A DNA stretch of 64,000 bases from a candidate division KSB1 bacterium (GCA_024655945.1 JANLFK010000003.1:1-64000), one strand, 5' to 3'; positions 25,023 to 35,716 are shown, counted from the stretch's first letter. Numbers and translations: made by a program. Notes: generated by a model from the letters alone, not told the origin.

Positions 25023-26438
25023 TTACTCCTTGTGCGGTACCAGCTTTTCGTCAACTATGGCGGCGGAAAACTCCGCCTCACAGACCAGGTCTCCGGCGAC
25101 AAAGGCCTTGCCGGCCATCTTGGAAAGCGTCTTGCGGAATTTGACAATCTCCACTTCAAAGACCAATTGGTCCCCAGGCAAGACCGGCTTGCGGAAGCGG
25201 ACGTTGTCGATGCCGGCGAAGTAGACCAGTTTGCCCACGGGGTCGTCCTCGGCGTCCAGCAGCAACAGGCCGCCCACCTGCGCCATCGCCTCCAGGATGA
25301 GCACGCCAGGCATGATGGGCCTGCCGGGAAAGTGCCCCTGGAAAAACCACTCGCTGACGGTGACGTTCTTCACGCCCACCACTTTCTCCTGCGGGATCAG
25401 GTCCACGATCTTGTCCACCAGGAGAAACGGATAGCGATGGGGCAGAATGCGCTGGATGCCATCGATATCCATGACCAGGCCTTCCACGGAGGTCTTCTGG
25501 TACTTGGCCTTGATGAGCTGCTTCTTGTACTCCTTGCGGATGCCCTTGACCAGCTCGACGTTGGCGGCATGGCCTGAGCGCGCGGCCAACACGTGGGCGC
25601 GCAACGGCACGCCCAGCAGCGCCAAGTCACCGATGAGGTCTAAGGCCTTGTGCCGCACCGGCTCGTTGGGATAGCGCAGCTCGCGGCCGTTGAGAATACC
25701 GTTCTTGCCCAGTTTGATGTCCTCGCTGAGGTTCAGCTTGCGGCGCAGTGCCTCCAACTCCTCGTCGCTCATCTGCCGGTCGCAGATGACGATGGCGTTG
25801 TCCAAGCTGCCACCCTTGATGAGGCCGGCTTCCCACAACTGCTCCACCTCGTGCAGGAAGCAGAAGGTGCGCGCCGGCGCATACTCGCTGACAAACTCGT
25901 CGGTCAGCGAGTACATCGAGGTGTACTGCGTGCCCAAGGCAGGGTTCTTATAATCCACCATGAAGGTGATGCGGAATTCGTCGGAGGGCACCACTACCAG
26001 ATCAACCCCGTTGGCCGGGTCGCTGTAGGTGAGGGTGCGATCGATGTTCAAATAGTCCTTGGGCGAATCCTGCTCCACCAGTCCGGCGTCCAGCAACACC
26101 TTGACGAAGGGCATGGCGCTGCCGTCGCCCACCGGCGGCTCGTTGCCGTCGATTTCCACCAGGATGTTGTCGATCTCCAGGCCGGCAATGGCCGCCAACA
26201 CATGCTCCACCGTGTGGATGCGCACCTCACCAAGGCCGAGAGTCGTGCCACGGGAGATATCCACCACGTGGTCGATGTCGGCGGGTATCTCCACCGAGTT
26301 CTCCAAGTCCACGCGCTTGAAGCGGATGCCACTGTTGACGGGGGCCGGCTTGAAGGTGACCTTGGCCTTGCTCCCTGTGTGCAGGCCTATCCCCGAATAG
26401 GAGATCGCCTTCTTGATGGTCTGCTGTTGCCGCAACAT
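25023..26438 (-). CDS. lpxC/fabZ: Bifunctional LpxC deacetylase / FabZ dehydratase fusion
   Basis: A fusion of 471 residues. Residues 1 to about 305 are the zinc deacetylase LpxC ([16 protein letters not shown], the [16 protein letters not shown] zinc site, and [17 protein letters not shown]), the committed lipid A step. Residues about 320-471 are FabZ ([14 protein letters not shown] with the catalytic His, then [20 protein letters not shown] with the catalytic Glu), which dehydrates hydroxyacyl-ACP. This fusion is characteristic of Bacteroidetes, Chlorobi and relatives and puts competition for hydroxyacyl-ACP in one chain. Confidence 0.97.
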   Translation of the reverse strand: MLRQQQTIKKAISYSGIGLHTGSKAKVTFKPAPVNSGIRFKRVDLENSVEIPADIDHVVDISRGTTLGLGEVRIHTVEHVLAAIAGLEIDNILVEIDGNEPPVGDGSAMPFVKVLLDAGLVEQDSPKDYLNIDRTLTYSDPANGVDLVVVPSDEFRITFMVDYKNPALGTQYTSMYSLTDEFVSEYAPARTFCFLHEVEQLWEAGLIKGGSLDNAIVICDRQMSDEELEALRRKLNLSEDIKLGKNGILNGRELRYPNEPVRHKALDLIGDLALLGVPLRAHVLAARSGHAANVELVKGIRKEYKKQLIKAKYQKTSVEGLVMDIDGIQRILPHRYPFLLVDKIVDLIPQEKVVGVKNVTVSEWFFQGHFPGRPIMPGVLILEAMAQVGGLLLLDAEDDPVGKLVYFAGIDNVRFRKPVLPGDQLVFEVEIVKFRKTLSKMAGKAFVAGDLVCEAEFSAAIVDEKLVPHKE

Positions 26439-26486
26439 TAACCGTCCATCCTCATGACTGTCTTCGCCATTGCTGTGGAGAGTTCA

Positions 26487-27524
26487 CTACCCCTGCTTCT
26501 TGCCGGTAGCGCGCAGCTCCTCCAGTTCCTTTTCCAACTGCCTGACCTTCTTGATGAGCTCCGGCAGGCGCGCCAACGCCGCCAGCGAACGGTGGTAGCT
26601 TGCCATCTCACGGGCAGGGTAGCCGATGACAAACATGCCCGCCGGTACATCCTTGGCCACGCCCGCTTGGGCACCGATGGTGGCATCATCGCCGATGGTC
26701 AGGTGCCCGACAAAGCCTGCCTGGCCGCCGATCTTCACGCGCTTACCCACCCGCGTGCTCCCCGAGATACCTGCCTGCGCAGCGATGACCGTGTGTTCGC
26801 CCACCTCCACGTTGTGGGCAATCTGGATGAGATTGTCCAACTTTGCCCCGCGCCGGAGAATGGTGGCCCCGAGCGTGGCTCGGTCGATGGTGGTGTTCGC
26901 CCCGATTTCGACGTCGTCCTCGACGATCACCGTGCCCGTCTGCGGCAGCTTCTCGTAGTGGTCTTCCTGGAACACAAACCCAAAGCCGTCCGCGCCAAGC
27001 ACCGCACCGCTATGGATGATGACCCGCCTGCCGATTTGCACACCCTCACGCACGGTGACGTTGGCATGGATGACCGAGTCCTCGCCCACCGTCACATTGG
27101 GGTAGAGGACCACGCAAGGGTAGACCTTCACGTTGCGACCCAGGCGCACATTGCGACCGACCACCGCCAGCGGGCCGATGGCCACTCCCTCGCCGAGCTC
27201 GGCTGAGGGGTCGACCGCCGCCGCAGGGTGGACACCAGCCGGCAACGTCTCCTCCGGTGGGTGAAAGAGCAGGACAGCCCTCAGGAAGGCAAGATACGGG
27301 TCCTTGACGCGAATGGCCGGAATGGGGCATTCGCCCTGAAAGTCCTGGCCGAGGATGATCGCCGAAGCCCGCGTGGAGGGGACAAACTTTGCGTACTTGG
27401 GGTTCGCTAAGAAAGTCAACTCCCCTTGGCGCGCATCCTGGATCTTGCCTAGACCGGTGATGCGCACCTGTCCGTCCCCAGTAACCGTGCCACCCACGCG
27501 GGCGGCGATGTCAGCCAGCGTCAT
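26487..27524 (-). CDS. lpxD: UDP-3-O-(hydroxyacyl)glucosamine N-acyltransferase
   Basis: The third lipid A enzyme, 345 residues. An N-terminal uridine-binding domain ([18 protein letters not shown]) is followed by a long left-handed beta-helix, with the catalytic histidine in [19 protein letters not shown] near 240 and a C-terminal helix ([20 protein letters not shown]). Start ATG 27524 matches the family; an in-frame GTG lies six bases upstream. It is preceded by ompH and followed by lpxC-fabZ. Confidence 0.95.
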   Translation of the reverse strand: MTLADIAARVGGTVTGDGQVRITGLGKIQDARQGELTFLANPKYAKFVPSTRASAIILGQDFQGECPIPAIRVKDPYLAFLRAVLLFHPPEETLPAGVHPAAAVDPSAELGEGVAIGPLAVVGRNVRLGRNVKVYPCVVLYPNVTVGEDSVIHANVTVREGVQIGRRVIIHSGAVLGADGFGFVFQEDHYEKLPQTGTVIVEDDVEIGANTTIDRATLGATILRRGAKLDNLIQIAHNVEVGEHTVIAAQAGISGSTRVGKRVKIGGQAGFVGHLTIGDDATIGAQAGVAKDVPAGMFVIGYPAREMASYHRSLAALARLPELIKKVRQLEKELEELRATGKKQG

Positions 27525-27556
27525 CGCCACGCGTCGCTCGCCAGCTGCCTCGACCT

Positions 27557-28111
27557 CTAACCCTTGGAGCCGGTGGTCTTGACGCTCTTGTTGAGTCCCT
27601 CAATCACGCGGTCCGTCAGGTCCGGCTGGTCTGGAGCCGCGTACACGATGTTGCCGTTGACGCCGTCGAAGATGTAGGTGAACCCTTCGGCCTCACCGAT
27701 CTTCTTGATCACTGCGGTGATGGAGTTGATGATCGGCTCCATCAGCTCCCGTTCCTTGCGGAAGGCCTCGCCGTTCTGGCCCCACTTTTCCATCTGAAAC
27801 TGCTGGATGCTCATGTACAGATTCTGGATCTCCTGCTGCTTCTCCTGCTTGCGCTGTTCGCTGAGCAGCAGGCTCTGGGCTTCCAGCTGGTCAGAGAGCT
27901 CCTGCAGCTGGCGCTGCATCTCGCGCACCTGGCCCTCCCACCCCGCATTGATCTCATCGAACTTTTTCTGCGCGTCCTGCGCCTCCTTGTAGTTCTGCAG
28001 GATCTTCTGCGAGTTGATGTAGCCGATCTTCATCTTCTGCGCCAATGCCCCGTCGGCAACAAGAGCAATGACCAACAGGCCCATCACCAAGGTCAAAACG
28101 CGTGCTTTCAC
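27557..28111 (-). CDS. ompH: OmpH/Skp-family periplasmic chaperone
   Basis: A holdase for unfolded outer-membrane proteins, 184 residues. A signal peptide ([18 protein letters not shown]) precedes [20 protein letters not shown] and a long coiled coil (residues about 40-120, [20 protein letters not shown]) ending in the Skp-type closing strand region ([17 protein letters not shown]). The start is GTG with GGAGGTAACA directly before it. Located between bamA and lpxD, the classic order. Confidence 0.93.
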   Translation of the reverse strand: MKARVLTLVMGLLVIALVADGALAQKMKIGYINSQKILQNYKEAQDAQKKFDEINAGWEGQVREMQRQLQELSDQLEAQSLLLSEQRKQEKQQEIQNLYMSIQQFQMEKWGQNGEAFRKERELMEPIINSITAVIKKIGEAEGFTYIFDGVNGNIVYAAPDQPDLTDRVIEGLNKSVKTTGSKG

Positions 28112-28187
28112 TGTTACCTCCTCACACTTACCTGCTCAACCGCAGCCAGTCGCGAAACGCGATGGCCACACCTTTCACGCTTCTCTC

Positions 28188-30515
28188 TCAAAAGCCCCTG
28201 CCAAAGACAAAGTGCGGCACCCACCTGCCCCGCCGCTCGCCTGTTCGGGCGTCGATGTTGTCGAAACCGTATGCATAGTCAAAGCCGAGGATGCCGATCA
28301 TGGGCATGTACACGCGCGCGCCTAGGCCCACGGAGCGCTTGAGGTCGGTGGGGTCGGTGCGCGTCATGGTCGGCCAGGTGTTGCCCGCCTCCGCGAAGAT
28401 CAGGCCGAACACCGTGGGGTTAGGCACAATGGGCAGACGCAGCTCGGCAGTGTACTTGAGCAACACACGGTCACCCCTGGCGCTCGCATAGCCTGCCAAG
28501 GGGTCCTGGTAGCCACGGAGCGGCGTGGAGCGCGACATCCCTTCGCCACCGATGAAGAACAGGTCAAGATAAGGGATGCGCGAACCGCGCGCAAAGCCGT
28601 CCATGTACCCGGCCTCCAGGCCCAAGTGGAGGATCAACTGCCAGAAGGCCGGCAGGAACCATTCGCTGGAGAACTGATGCTTGTGGTAGCCGACGTTGCC
28701 GCCCAGAGGCCCACCGGCAATCTGCGTCTGCAAAGTGACCTGCGAGCCGCGCCGTGGAAACTCCGGATGGTCGAGGCTGTTCCGGGAGATGATCTGCGCG
28801 ATGCTGCGGCTGGTCAATGGCCCCATCTCTTCATACCGCTTGAAATAAGGGTTGGTCTCCAGCAGGATGGGCAAAAAGTCCGACAGCTGCGTCTGGTCGA
28901 CGGCGAAGATCCAGTCCCCGCGGAAGTAGTTGTCCGGCCAGCGGAAACGCCTTCCCACGCGCAGCGAACCGCCCCGGCTGCGTTGCCGGTAGCCGATGTA
29001 CAGCGGGTCCCGCCTTGTGTCGTAGAAGCTAAAGCCCGCCAGGCTGGGCGTGTCGAACAACCATGGCTCGGTGAAGCTAATCATGAACGACCTAAAGCTG
29101 CGGCCAAAGTTCCAATCGAAGCTCAGGCGCTGGCCGTTGCCGAACAGGTTGTTCATGGACACGCCGATGCTGCCAATCATCTTGTCGCGCTCGCTCCAGC
29201 CGGCGGACATGTTGGCCGTGTCAGTGGACTTTTCTTCCACCTTGAGCTCGACGTCCACCTGCTTCTCGTCCACAGGCTGCACCTTCGGTTCCACGTTAGC
29301 GAAGTAGTTGAGCATGTACACCTCGCGCTGGCTGCGGATGAGCAGCTCGCGGTTGAACACTTCGCCGGGCCGGATACGCAACTCGCGGCGGATCACTTTT
29401 TCCTTGGTCTTGCTGTTGCCAGTTATGTGAATCTTGTAGATGTGCGCCTGGTCGTTCTCCATCACCACGAAGTGGATATCCACCCGGTCGTTGCCTAGCG
29501 GACGTTCCTTGGGGCTGATGGTGGCGTAGATGTAGCCGTTGTCGTAGTACAGGCCGCCGATCTTCTCAAAAACGGCCTTGTTCAGCTTCCCCTTGTCGTA
29601 GATGTCGCCCTCCTTGAAATCGAGCAGGCGGGCCAGCTCCTCTTGGGAATAGACCTTGTTCCCTTCCCAGGTGATGTTGCCGAAGCGATACTGCTCCCCC
29701 TCGTGCACCCAGATGGCGATGTACATATCGTCGCCGGCACTGCCGTAGTAGACGGAGTCACGAAGGATTTCGGCGTCGCGGTAGCCATGGTTGTGGTAGA
29801 ACTCCACTACCTTCTCGAGGTCCTGCTCGTATTTCTTCCGGTCAAAGTCCGCGCCGCGCCACCAACGGTCCTCTTTGGTGTCCTTCATCTGCTTGCGCAA
29901 CTTGCCGTCGTCGAAGGCCACATTGCCGTAGAAGTCGATCTTTTTGATCTGGACCTTCTTCCCTTCGTCGATGACCACCCGCACAACCACGCGGTCGGGC
30001 GTCTCGGTGGCGCGCACCTGCATGTCGATTTTGGCCAGCAGATGCCCCTTCTCCTTGTAGGCACCCTTGAGCTTTCTGCGCGCGCGCTGCAGGGCCCGCT
30101 GACTCACCACCTGGCCGCGATAGAAGTTCAGCTTGTTGTCGATCTCTTCCTTCTTGAGCTTCTTGTTCCCCTCGATCTCCACCTTCTCTAACCGCGGGTA
30201 CTCGCTTACTTTTATGCTGAGGAAAACCCCATCAGCCACTTCGCGATCGAGCAGGATTTGCACGTCCGAGAAGATATCCAAGTTCCAGAGCTGGCGGATG
30301 GCGTTCTGGATGTCGTCGCTGGTGATCTGGTTGCCCACCGTGAGGCCAGAACTGAGGCGGATCATGTTGCCGTCGGCGGTCTTGTTGCCTTCCACCGACA
30401 GGCCCAGCAGTTTGACGCTGCGCTTACCTGTCTGGCCCAAGGCGGCGGTGCCACTGACCGTGAGCATGACCAGCACCAGGCCGGCTATGAGCACTTTGAA
30501 GGGTCGAAACCTCAC
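28188..30515 (-). CDS. bamA: Outer-membrane assembly factor BamA
   Basis: The core of the barrel-assembly machine, 775 residues. After a signal peptide (VLIAGLVLVMLTVSGTAALG) come five POTRA repeats (for example VEIEGNKKLKKEEIDNKLNF and IDFYGNVAFDDGKLRKQM), then a 16-strand barrel. The loop-6 motif appears as LRGYQD within STPLRGYQDPLAGYASARGD, and the chain ends in aromatic VPHFVFGRGF. The GTG at 30515 has GGAGGT seven bases upstream. A promoter lies directly upstream, so the gene heads the lipid A operon although tamB and uppS precede it. Confidence 0.97.
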   Translation of the reverse strand: MRFRPFKVLIAGLVLVMLTVSGTAALGQTGKRSVKLLGLSVEGNKTADGNMIRLSSGLTVGNQITSDDIQNAIRQLWNLDIFSDVQILLDREVADGVFLSIKVSEYPRLEKVEIEGNKKLKKEEIDNKLNFYRGQVVSQRALQRARRKLKGAYKEKGHLLAKIDMQVRATETPDRVVVRVVIDEGKKVQIKKIDFYGNVAFDDGKLRKQMKDTKEDRWWRGADFDRKKYEQDLEKVVEFYHNHGYRDAEILRDSVYYGSAGDDMYIAIWVHEGEQYRFGNITWEGNKVYSQEELARLLDFKEGDIYDKGKLNKAVFEKIGGLYYDNGYIYATISPKERPLGNDRVDIHFVVMENDQAHIYKIHITGNSKTKEKVIRRELRIRPGEVFNRELLIRSQREVYMLNYFANVEPKVQPVDEKQVDVELKVEEKSTDTANMSAGWSERDKMIGSIGVSMNNLFGNGQRLSFDWNFGRSFRSFMISFTEPWLFDTPSLAGFSFYDTRRDPLYIGYRQRSRGGSLRVGRRFRWPDNYFRGDWIFAVDQTQLSDFLPILLETNPYFKRYEEMGPLTSRSIAQIISRNSLDHPEFPRRGSQVTLQTQIAGGPLGGNVGYHKHQFSSEWFLPAFWQLILHLGLEAGYMDGFARGSRIPYLDLFFIGGEGMSRSTPLRGYQDPLAGYASARGDRVLLKYTAELRLPIVPNPTVFGLIFAEAGNTWPTMTRTDPTDLKRSVGLGARVYMPMIGILGFDYAYGFDNIDARTGERRGRWVPHFVFGRGF

Positions 30516-30542
30516 AATCCTACCTCCATCTATTGCCGCGTC

Positions 30543-30571
30543 AATGTACAAAATCCCAAGAAAATTGCCAA
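30543..30571 (-). promoter_or_regulatory. Promoter of bamA-ompH-lpx operon
   Basis: TTGGCA (30571-30566), a 17-base spacer ending GGGATTTTG, TACATT (30548-30543) on the minus strand, in the gap between tamB and bamA. The predicted transcript starts about 20 bases before the GTG start codon. Confidence 0.75.
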
Positions 30572-30598
30572 GGAAAAAAAGTGCCTTGCGCCTACCGC

Positions 30599-33500
30599 TC
30601 AGAAGGGGAACCAGTGCCTGATCCACAGACGCGTATCGTCCTTGCGCCACAGCAGCAGCCCGTCATAGTCGTACTCCATTTCGATCAGCAACTTCGGGTT
30701 GATGCGCAGTTCCAAGCCGAGGGTGTGATGCAGGCCAAGGCCTGGCGCCTGGTAGCGATAGTCCAGCCCCGACTCGAGCTGGCCGGTATAGACCAAGTAC
30801 AGGTCGTCGCTCAAGTACTTGCCCACGGTCAGGCGACTGCTGCGCAGGAGGTAGAGCTTGCTGGGCATGGGCGTGGTGGTCGCCAAGTTCATCTCGATCA
30901 GGTTGCGCGTCAGGCGCGAGCTGAGGCGCACCACGTCCAGGCCAAGGAAGCGTTCCAGACGGCGTTCGAATGGCCGGAACAGCGGACGGAAGACCAAGTT
31001 GTCGGCACTGATGCCGATGACATCCACGGTCTTTTGGCGCAGCCGCTCTGGCGTGTAGCCCAAGCTGGCCAAGAGCTGCGCCTCATTGCTTCCCAGGCTG
31101 GCGTTGTCGGAGGAGAGCTGGAAACGCAGCTCATCCCAGCGCGCCCGGTAGCGCTGGTCCAGTGCCCGTTCATCGACTCGGCGCCCCTCCAGCGCGCGGT
31201 CCACCGTGGCAAGCGTCAGATAGATCTGCGAGGGGATGCCGTTGGAATCGGCAACCGTCGTGTATGCCCTGCCATAGACCACCGGCACTAACGTGTTGCG
31301 GTCGAATTCGATGCCCGCCTGCTCCAGGCGGAAGTTCATGTCCAAGTACTCCACCGTGCCGCGCGTCGATCTGAGCTCGCCCTCGATGCGGAAACTCTTG
31401 TCGCGCAACTGCCCGGTGAAGCGCAGGCCTCCGTAGCGCTCATCCAGGTCCAGCGTCACGTACACATTGTCCAGCCCGCCTGGCAGCTGCTTCACATAGC
31501 GCGTATTGGTGCCCGGCACGACGCGCAGGTCCCATTCCACCGTCTCCAGCAGTTCGGTCACCTCCGGGCTTACCGCCTGCCCGCCGCCGTTGAAGGGGTA
31601 CCCGAAACGCACTCCATGGAGCACCATGGTGCCGTACAAGACAAGCCGGTCCACAGGGCCGGCTATGCAGAAGTGGTCGCTACTGCCAGAGCCCAGCAGC
31701 TGGAATCGGCCGTACTCGCCGGCCTCCATGAGGCCAGGAAGGTTGAGCACCACGCCGTCCGCGGAGGTTTCCACCACGAGGATGCCGAGACTGACGCCGA
31801 GGTCTCCCAGCTCAAATGGCTGCAGTGCCCGGCGGTATTCCGCGCCGACCGCCGGCACGTTGTAGATGACGAAGGGCTCGCCACCCATGAGGCCGCGCAA
31901 CTCGCTCACCTCCACAAAGCGGCTCTCCGGGTTCAGACGGAACGTCCCCTTCAGCTCTTTGACCACGGGCACCACTGAGGCAAAGCGTAGCTCCCCCTGC
32001 TCGATCGTCAGCTCTCCCTGCTCAAGCCGCGGGTCTGCCAAGGCACCTCCGATGCGCAGATGCAGGGCGCCTCGGCTCTTCCCCTGCTTGACAAAGCGGG
32101 AGGCTTCGTCCACCAGGGCCAGCGGGTCTCCTTGGCCAGCAATCTCCACCGACATCGGGTCGGCGAGGTTCAAGGGCAGCGCTCCTTTGCCCTGGATGGT
32201 GAACACCCCCTTGCGCACCAGGCGCAGCACAGGCATCCATACATAGTCACGCCCGCTCGCTCCTTCGGGAAGGACCTCTGGCCGCCCTGCCGAGACCAGG
32301 CGCAACGTGTCAAAAGCGACGTTCAAGAGCCGCCCCTCCACAACCGTCCCATCGCCGTTGAGAGTCAATCCTTGTGGCCCGTCCTGGGCGACCAGGCGGA
32401 GGGTAGCCCGCCCCCCGATCACGTCTGTCTTCCCAGTAACGGCTGCCACGATGGCTTCGAGGTCGATGTCGGCACCGGTGAGCTTCAGCTGGGTGATGCG
32501 CCGGCCTGGCCCAAGCGCGCCCTCGGCGCTGGCAATCTGCCGGGAGCCATGGCGGATGGCGAGTCGCCGGAGGTAAACAGTCGAATCCTGCACCTGGAAG
32601 GCCAGTTCGCCAGCAAAAGGCCCCTGCCGGTGGAAATGGGCGCTGGCAAGCTGCAGGGCGCCCTCGATGCACGGCGACCTCGTCGAGCCGCCCAGGTTGA
32701 TCTCCCCGGATAGCTGGCCGTGGGCCACGGTGTCCGCCACCAGCGCAAAGTATGCCAAAGGCGCCCCCTGCAGACGCAGTCGGCCCTGCACCTTCTCCCC
32801 CTCGATCTTGAGTCCTGCGTTCACCGACTCGCCCAACATGAAGCGGCTGACTTCCACCACCCCTTTGCGCAGGTTCAGCTCCAGCAGGCCATCAACCGGC
32901 TCTTGGTCTGCGGGGAAGAACTTGAGGCTGCTGCGCCAGCTGCGGCGCTGCTTGCTGCCGACAAGCAACCCGCTGGTGCTCAGCAGGGGGTGAACGAGGT
33001 CGTTTTCGTCCCGCCACCGCCCTTCGACAAGGGTGGCCAGGCTGTCCCGGCGCCCGTGCAGGGCGACGTCGCACTCGAGGCGGCGGCGGAACTGCGCGCG
33101 GGCCGGGAGCTTCCACAAGACCGAGGCCGGCGCCTGCAGGTTCTGACCCTCGACGGCCATCTGAGGACCGTCCACCCGTGCCTGGAGATGCAACCCTTGC
33201 GGGCCCTCGACCATCACTTCCGTCTTGCGGCCCGCAAGAGCAAGCGTCCCTTGCATGGGCACGGCCGCGCCATGCTCGTCCAGCAGAGCCAGGCCAAACC
33301 GACCGCGCAGCCACGGGGCAGCGGCAGAGCCGCCGACCTCCACGGCGAACGAATCCGGACAGCTGGTCACAGAGGCGGCCAGCATGCGACGGAGCTCGCC
33401 AGCCAGATCGCCGCGGCCGCGCAGTTGCGCCTGGAGCCGTGCTCCTGCCTGGGTGAAAGTCATTGTCCCCACCCCCTCGACGTCGTTCCCGAAGCAGTTC

Positions 33501-34711
33501 AGACGCACGTGCCGAACCCGCAACACGGAGTCGGCATAGGAAAAGCCCACCTGTGCCTGCCTGGCCGTGAACCCACCCACCTTGAGGCGCGGAAGCGAGG
33601 CCCAGCCGTTCGCCCGCAAGGAATCCGGGCGGCCCTGCACGGCCACCTGCAGCGTTGCCTTCCCGGAAAGCCGAACCTTGGCCGAGGGGGCGACCACCGG
33701 TGCCAGCGCCTCCAGCTCGACGCCTCGCCCGCTGAGAACCAGGTCCACCCGGGGCCGCAGCAAGTCGTAGAGATACCCGCGCAGCTTGAGCTCCGCATCC
33801 TGCACCAGTCCCTGTGCGGCAAGCTCCAAAGTGTCACCCTTGCTGTCGATGGCAACGGAGAGGTTGTCCAATGAGAGCTCTGTGTCCCGCAGGAGCACTT
33901 TGCCTCCAGAGAGCTGCAGCGAGCCGGTCAAAGCCAACCCCCAGGGCCACGTCGGGGCCGAACGCACCAAAAGGGACCCCTCGACCTTTCCCTTCTTGCG
34001 AACTATCCGCCCTTTCGCCAGCGGCGGGATTGTGCTCAGGTCGTAGGCGTGGAGGGCAAGCTCTGCTTGTTCCAGCCTAAAGTCGGTCAAGTCAATGGAC
34101 CCGTGCAAGTGGAGGCTCCGCCCGCTGGAGGAGAAAACTTTTCCGGTCAAATGGAAAGACGCGCGGGTTTCCTGGTCGGCCAGGGCCATTCCCTCGGCAT
34201 CCCGCACCACCACCAACTGCTGTCCAGTGCTGTCGGCAAGGACAATCTGCCCCCCGCTTATGGTCACTCCTCTCAGCAGGGCAAAAGGCTTCGCGGTGCC
34301 AGTTGGCGCAGAATGCTGCGGTTGCGGCGCAGTCGCTTGCACTGAGGCCGCTCCAGTGGCCGGCTGCCGGCGAATGATCAGACGGGGATTGACAACCAGG
34401 GCGTTGCCGCCCATCTGTGCGGACTCGAGCCCGCCCAGGAGGAGGCGCATGAGGCTGAAGCCGAGGCGCACCTCGTCGGCTTGCAAAAGAAAGGTGCGAC
34501 GGTCAAGCTGCACATCGCGCAGGTGGATCGTACCAAAGCCCACCTCCACCCGGTCTACTGAGAAGCTTTCGCCAAGGGCAGACCTAACCGACTCGATCAC
34601 CAGGTTGTGGATGCGCTGGCTGGCACCACTGATCCGCCAGCCGTAGTAGGCCACCAAAGCCACCACTGCCAGCACGGCAACCACCAGCAACACCCAGCGA
34701 CGCTCACGCAT
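30599..34711 (-). CDS. tamB: TamB-like translocation and assembly module protein (DUF490)
   Basis: A 1370-residue AsmA/TamB-type protein spanning the periplasm, thought to move phospholipids to, or help assemble, the outer membrane. It has one N-terminal TM anchor (RWVLLVVAVLAVVALVAYYG), a very long repetitive beta-rich region (beta-taco groove), and the C-terminal DUF490 block with YVKQLPGGLDNVYVTLDLDE, LRSTRGTVEYLDMNFRLEQA and LASLGYTPERLR. It lies between uppS and bamA and should act with a BamA/TamA-type barrel. Confidence 0.92.
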   Translation of the reverse strand: MRERRWVLLVVAVLAVVALVAYYGWRISGASQRIHNLVIESVRSALGESFSVDRVEVGFGTIHLRDVQLDRRTFLLQADEVRLGFSLMRLLLGGLESAQMGGNALVVNPRLIIRRQPATGAASVQATAPQPQHSAPTGTAKPFALLRGVTISGGQIVLADSTGQQLVVVRDAEGMALADQETRASFHLTGKVFSSSGRSLHLHGSIDLTDFRLEQAELALHAYDLSTIPPLAKGRIVRKKGKVEGSLLVRSAPTWPWGLALTGSLQLSGGKVLLRDTELSLDNLSVAIDSKGDTLELAAQGLVQDAELKLRGYLYDLLRPRVDLVLSGRGVELEALAPVVAPSAKVRLSGKATLQVAVQGRPDSLRANGWASLPRLKVGGFTARQAQVGFSYADSVLRVRHVRLNCFGNDVEGVGTMTFTQAGARLQAQLRGRGDLAGELRRMLAASVTSCPDSFAVEVGGSAAAPWLRGRFGLALLDEHGAAVPMQGTLALAGRKTEVMVEGPQGLHLQARVDGPQMAVEGQNLQAPASVLWKLPARAQFRRRLECDVALHGRRDSLATLVEGRWRDENDLVHPLLSTSGLLVGSKQRRSWRSSLKFFPADQEPVDGLLELNLRKGVVEVSRFMLGESVNAGLKIEGEKVQGRLRLQGAPLAYFALVADTVAHGQLSGEINLGGSTRSPCIEGALQLASAHFHRQGPFAGELAFQVQDSTVYLRRLAIRHGSRQIASAEGALGPGRRITQLKLTGADIDLEAIVAAVTGKTDVIGGRATLRLVAQDGPQGLTLNGDGTVVEGRLLNVAFDTLRLVSAGRPEVLPEGASGRDYVWMPVLRLVRKGVFTIQGKGALPLNLADPMSVEIAGQGDPLALVDEASRFVKQGKSRGALHLRIGGALADPRLEQGELTIEQGELRFASVVPVVKELKGTFRLNPESRFVEVSELRGLMGGEPFVIYNVPAVGAEYRRALQPFELGDLGVSLGILVVETSADGVVLNLPGLMEAGEYGRFQLLGSGSSDHFCIAGPVDRLVLYGTMVLHGVRFGYPFNGGGQAVSPEVTELLETVEWDLRVVPGTNTRYVKQLPGGLDNVYVTLDLDERYGGLRFTGQLRDKSFRIEGELRSTRGTVEYLDMNFRLEQAGIEFDRNTLVPVVYGRAYTTVADSNGIPSQIYLTLATVDRALEGRRVDERALDQRYRARWDELRFQLSSDNASLGSNEAQLLASLGYTPERLRQKTVDVIGISADNLVFRPLFRPFERRLERFLGLDVVRLSSRLTRNLIEMNLATTTPMPSKLYLLRSSRLTVGKYLSDDLYLVYTGQLESGLDYRYQAPGLGLHHTLGLELRINPKLLIEMEYDYDGLLLWRKDDTRLWIRHWFPF

Positions 34712-34913
34712 GACGCCTCATCACCAGGGAGATTCCAGAAAACCAAGACTTAAACGGAACCCTGTCGGGCAAAGTTCCGACTCGAACTGCCGAGGTCCCA
34801 GGAAGTTGCGCACAAAACCACTGCAGCTGTTCCGCACATGGGGCAAGATCGCGAAGAAGCGAAGCGCTGGAGGGAGACCCCGCGGTCACTGCCTCGGCTG
34901 GAGCACAGGGGCA

Positions 34914-35684
34914 TCAGCCGTCCACGAGCTGTTCGCTCACTCGCCCAAAACGGCGTTCCCTGCGCTGATAAGCCTCAATGGCGGCGAAGAACTCCGCCTT
35001 GCGGAAATCTGGCCAAAGCACGTCGGTCACGTAGATTTCGGTGTAGGCCAGTTGCCAGAGCAGAAAGTTGCTGATGCGCAGCTCACCGCTGGTCCTGATG
35101 AGCAGATCAGGGTCGGGAATGTCCCGCGTGTAGAGGTAGCGCGACACTGTAGCCTCATCGATCTGCTCTGGCGTCAGCTCGCCGCGCAGGGTGGCGTCGG
35201 CAATGGCCCTGACTGCGTCCACAATCTCCACGCGGCCACCATAGCTCAGCGCCAAGTTGACGGTCAGGCCGGTGTTCTTGCTCAGGCGTTGCACGGTCGT
35301 CATCATGCCGCGGCGGGCGGCCAGCGGAAGGTCTTCGATGTGGCCGATGGTCATCAGGCGCACATTGTTCTTGTCCAGCTCGTCCACTTCCCTGCGGGTG
35401 GTCTCAAGCAGGAGCCGCATGAGGGCCGAGACTTCGTTGCGGGGCCGCCACCAGTTCTCCGTGGAAAAGGTGTACAGCGTCAGCACCTGGATGCCCAACT
35501 CGCCGCAGGCCTCCACCACGGCACGCACCGAGTTTATCCCTTCTCGATGGCCTGCCACGCGCGGCAAGCCCCTCTGTTTGGCCCAGCGACCATTGCCGTC
35601 CATGATGATGGCCACGTGCCGCGGCAGCCCGCCGCGCCGTTTGATCCGCTCCCGGACTATGTCAAGTTCGTCACCCACCGCCAC
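34914..35684 (-). CDS. uppS: Isoprenyl transferase (undecaprenyl diphosphate synthase)
   Basis: A cis-prenyltransferase of about 256 residues that extends farnesyl-PP to the C55 carrier lipid. Motifs: HVAIIMDGNGRWAKQRGLPR with the catalytic Asp, GHREG, YTFSTENWWRPRNEV, ALSYGGRVEIVDA and DLLIRTSGELRISNFLLWQL. An in-frame GTG at 35732 lies upstream of the predicted transcription start, so the true start must be GTG 35684 or 35678 after GAGG. It heads the envelope gene group; cdsA, which usually follows uppS, is absent and tamB takes its place. Confidence 0.95.
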   Translation of the reverse strand: MAVGDELDIVRERIKRRGGLPRHVAIIMDGNGRWAKQRGLPRVAGHREGINSVRAVVEACGELGIQVLTLYTFSTENWWRPRNEVSALMRLLLETTRREVDELDKNNVRLMTIGHIEDLPLAARRGMMTTVQRLSKNTGLTVNLALSYGGRVEIVDAVRAIADATLRGELTPEQIDEATVSRYLYTRDIPDPDLLIRTSGELRISNFLLWQLAYTEIYVTDVLWPDFRKAEFFAAIEAYQRRERRFGRVSEQLVDG

Positions 35685-35716
35685 ATGCCTCGACAAGATG
35701 TTCAACTGCCGTGAAT

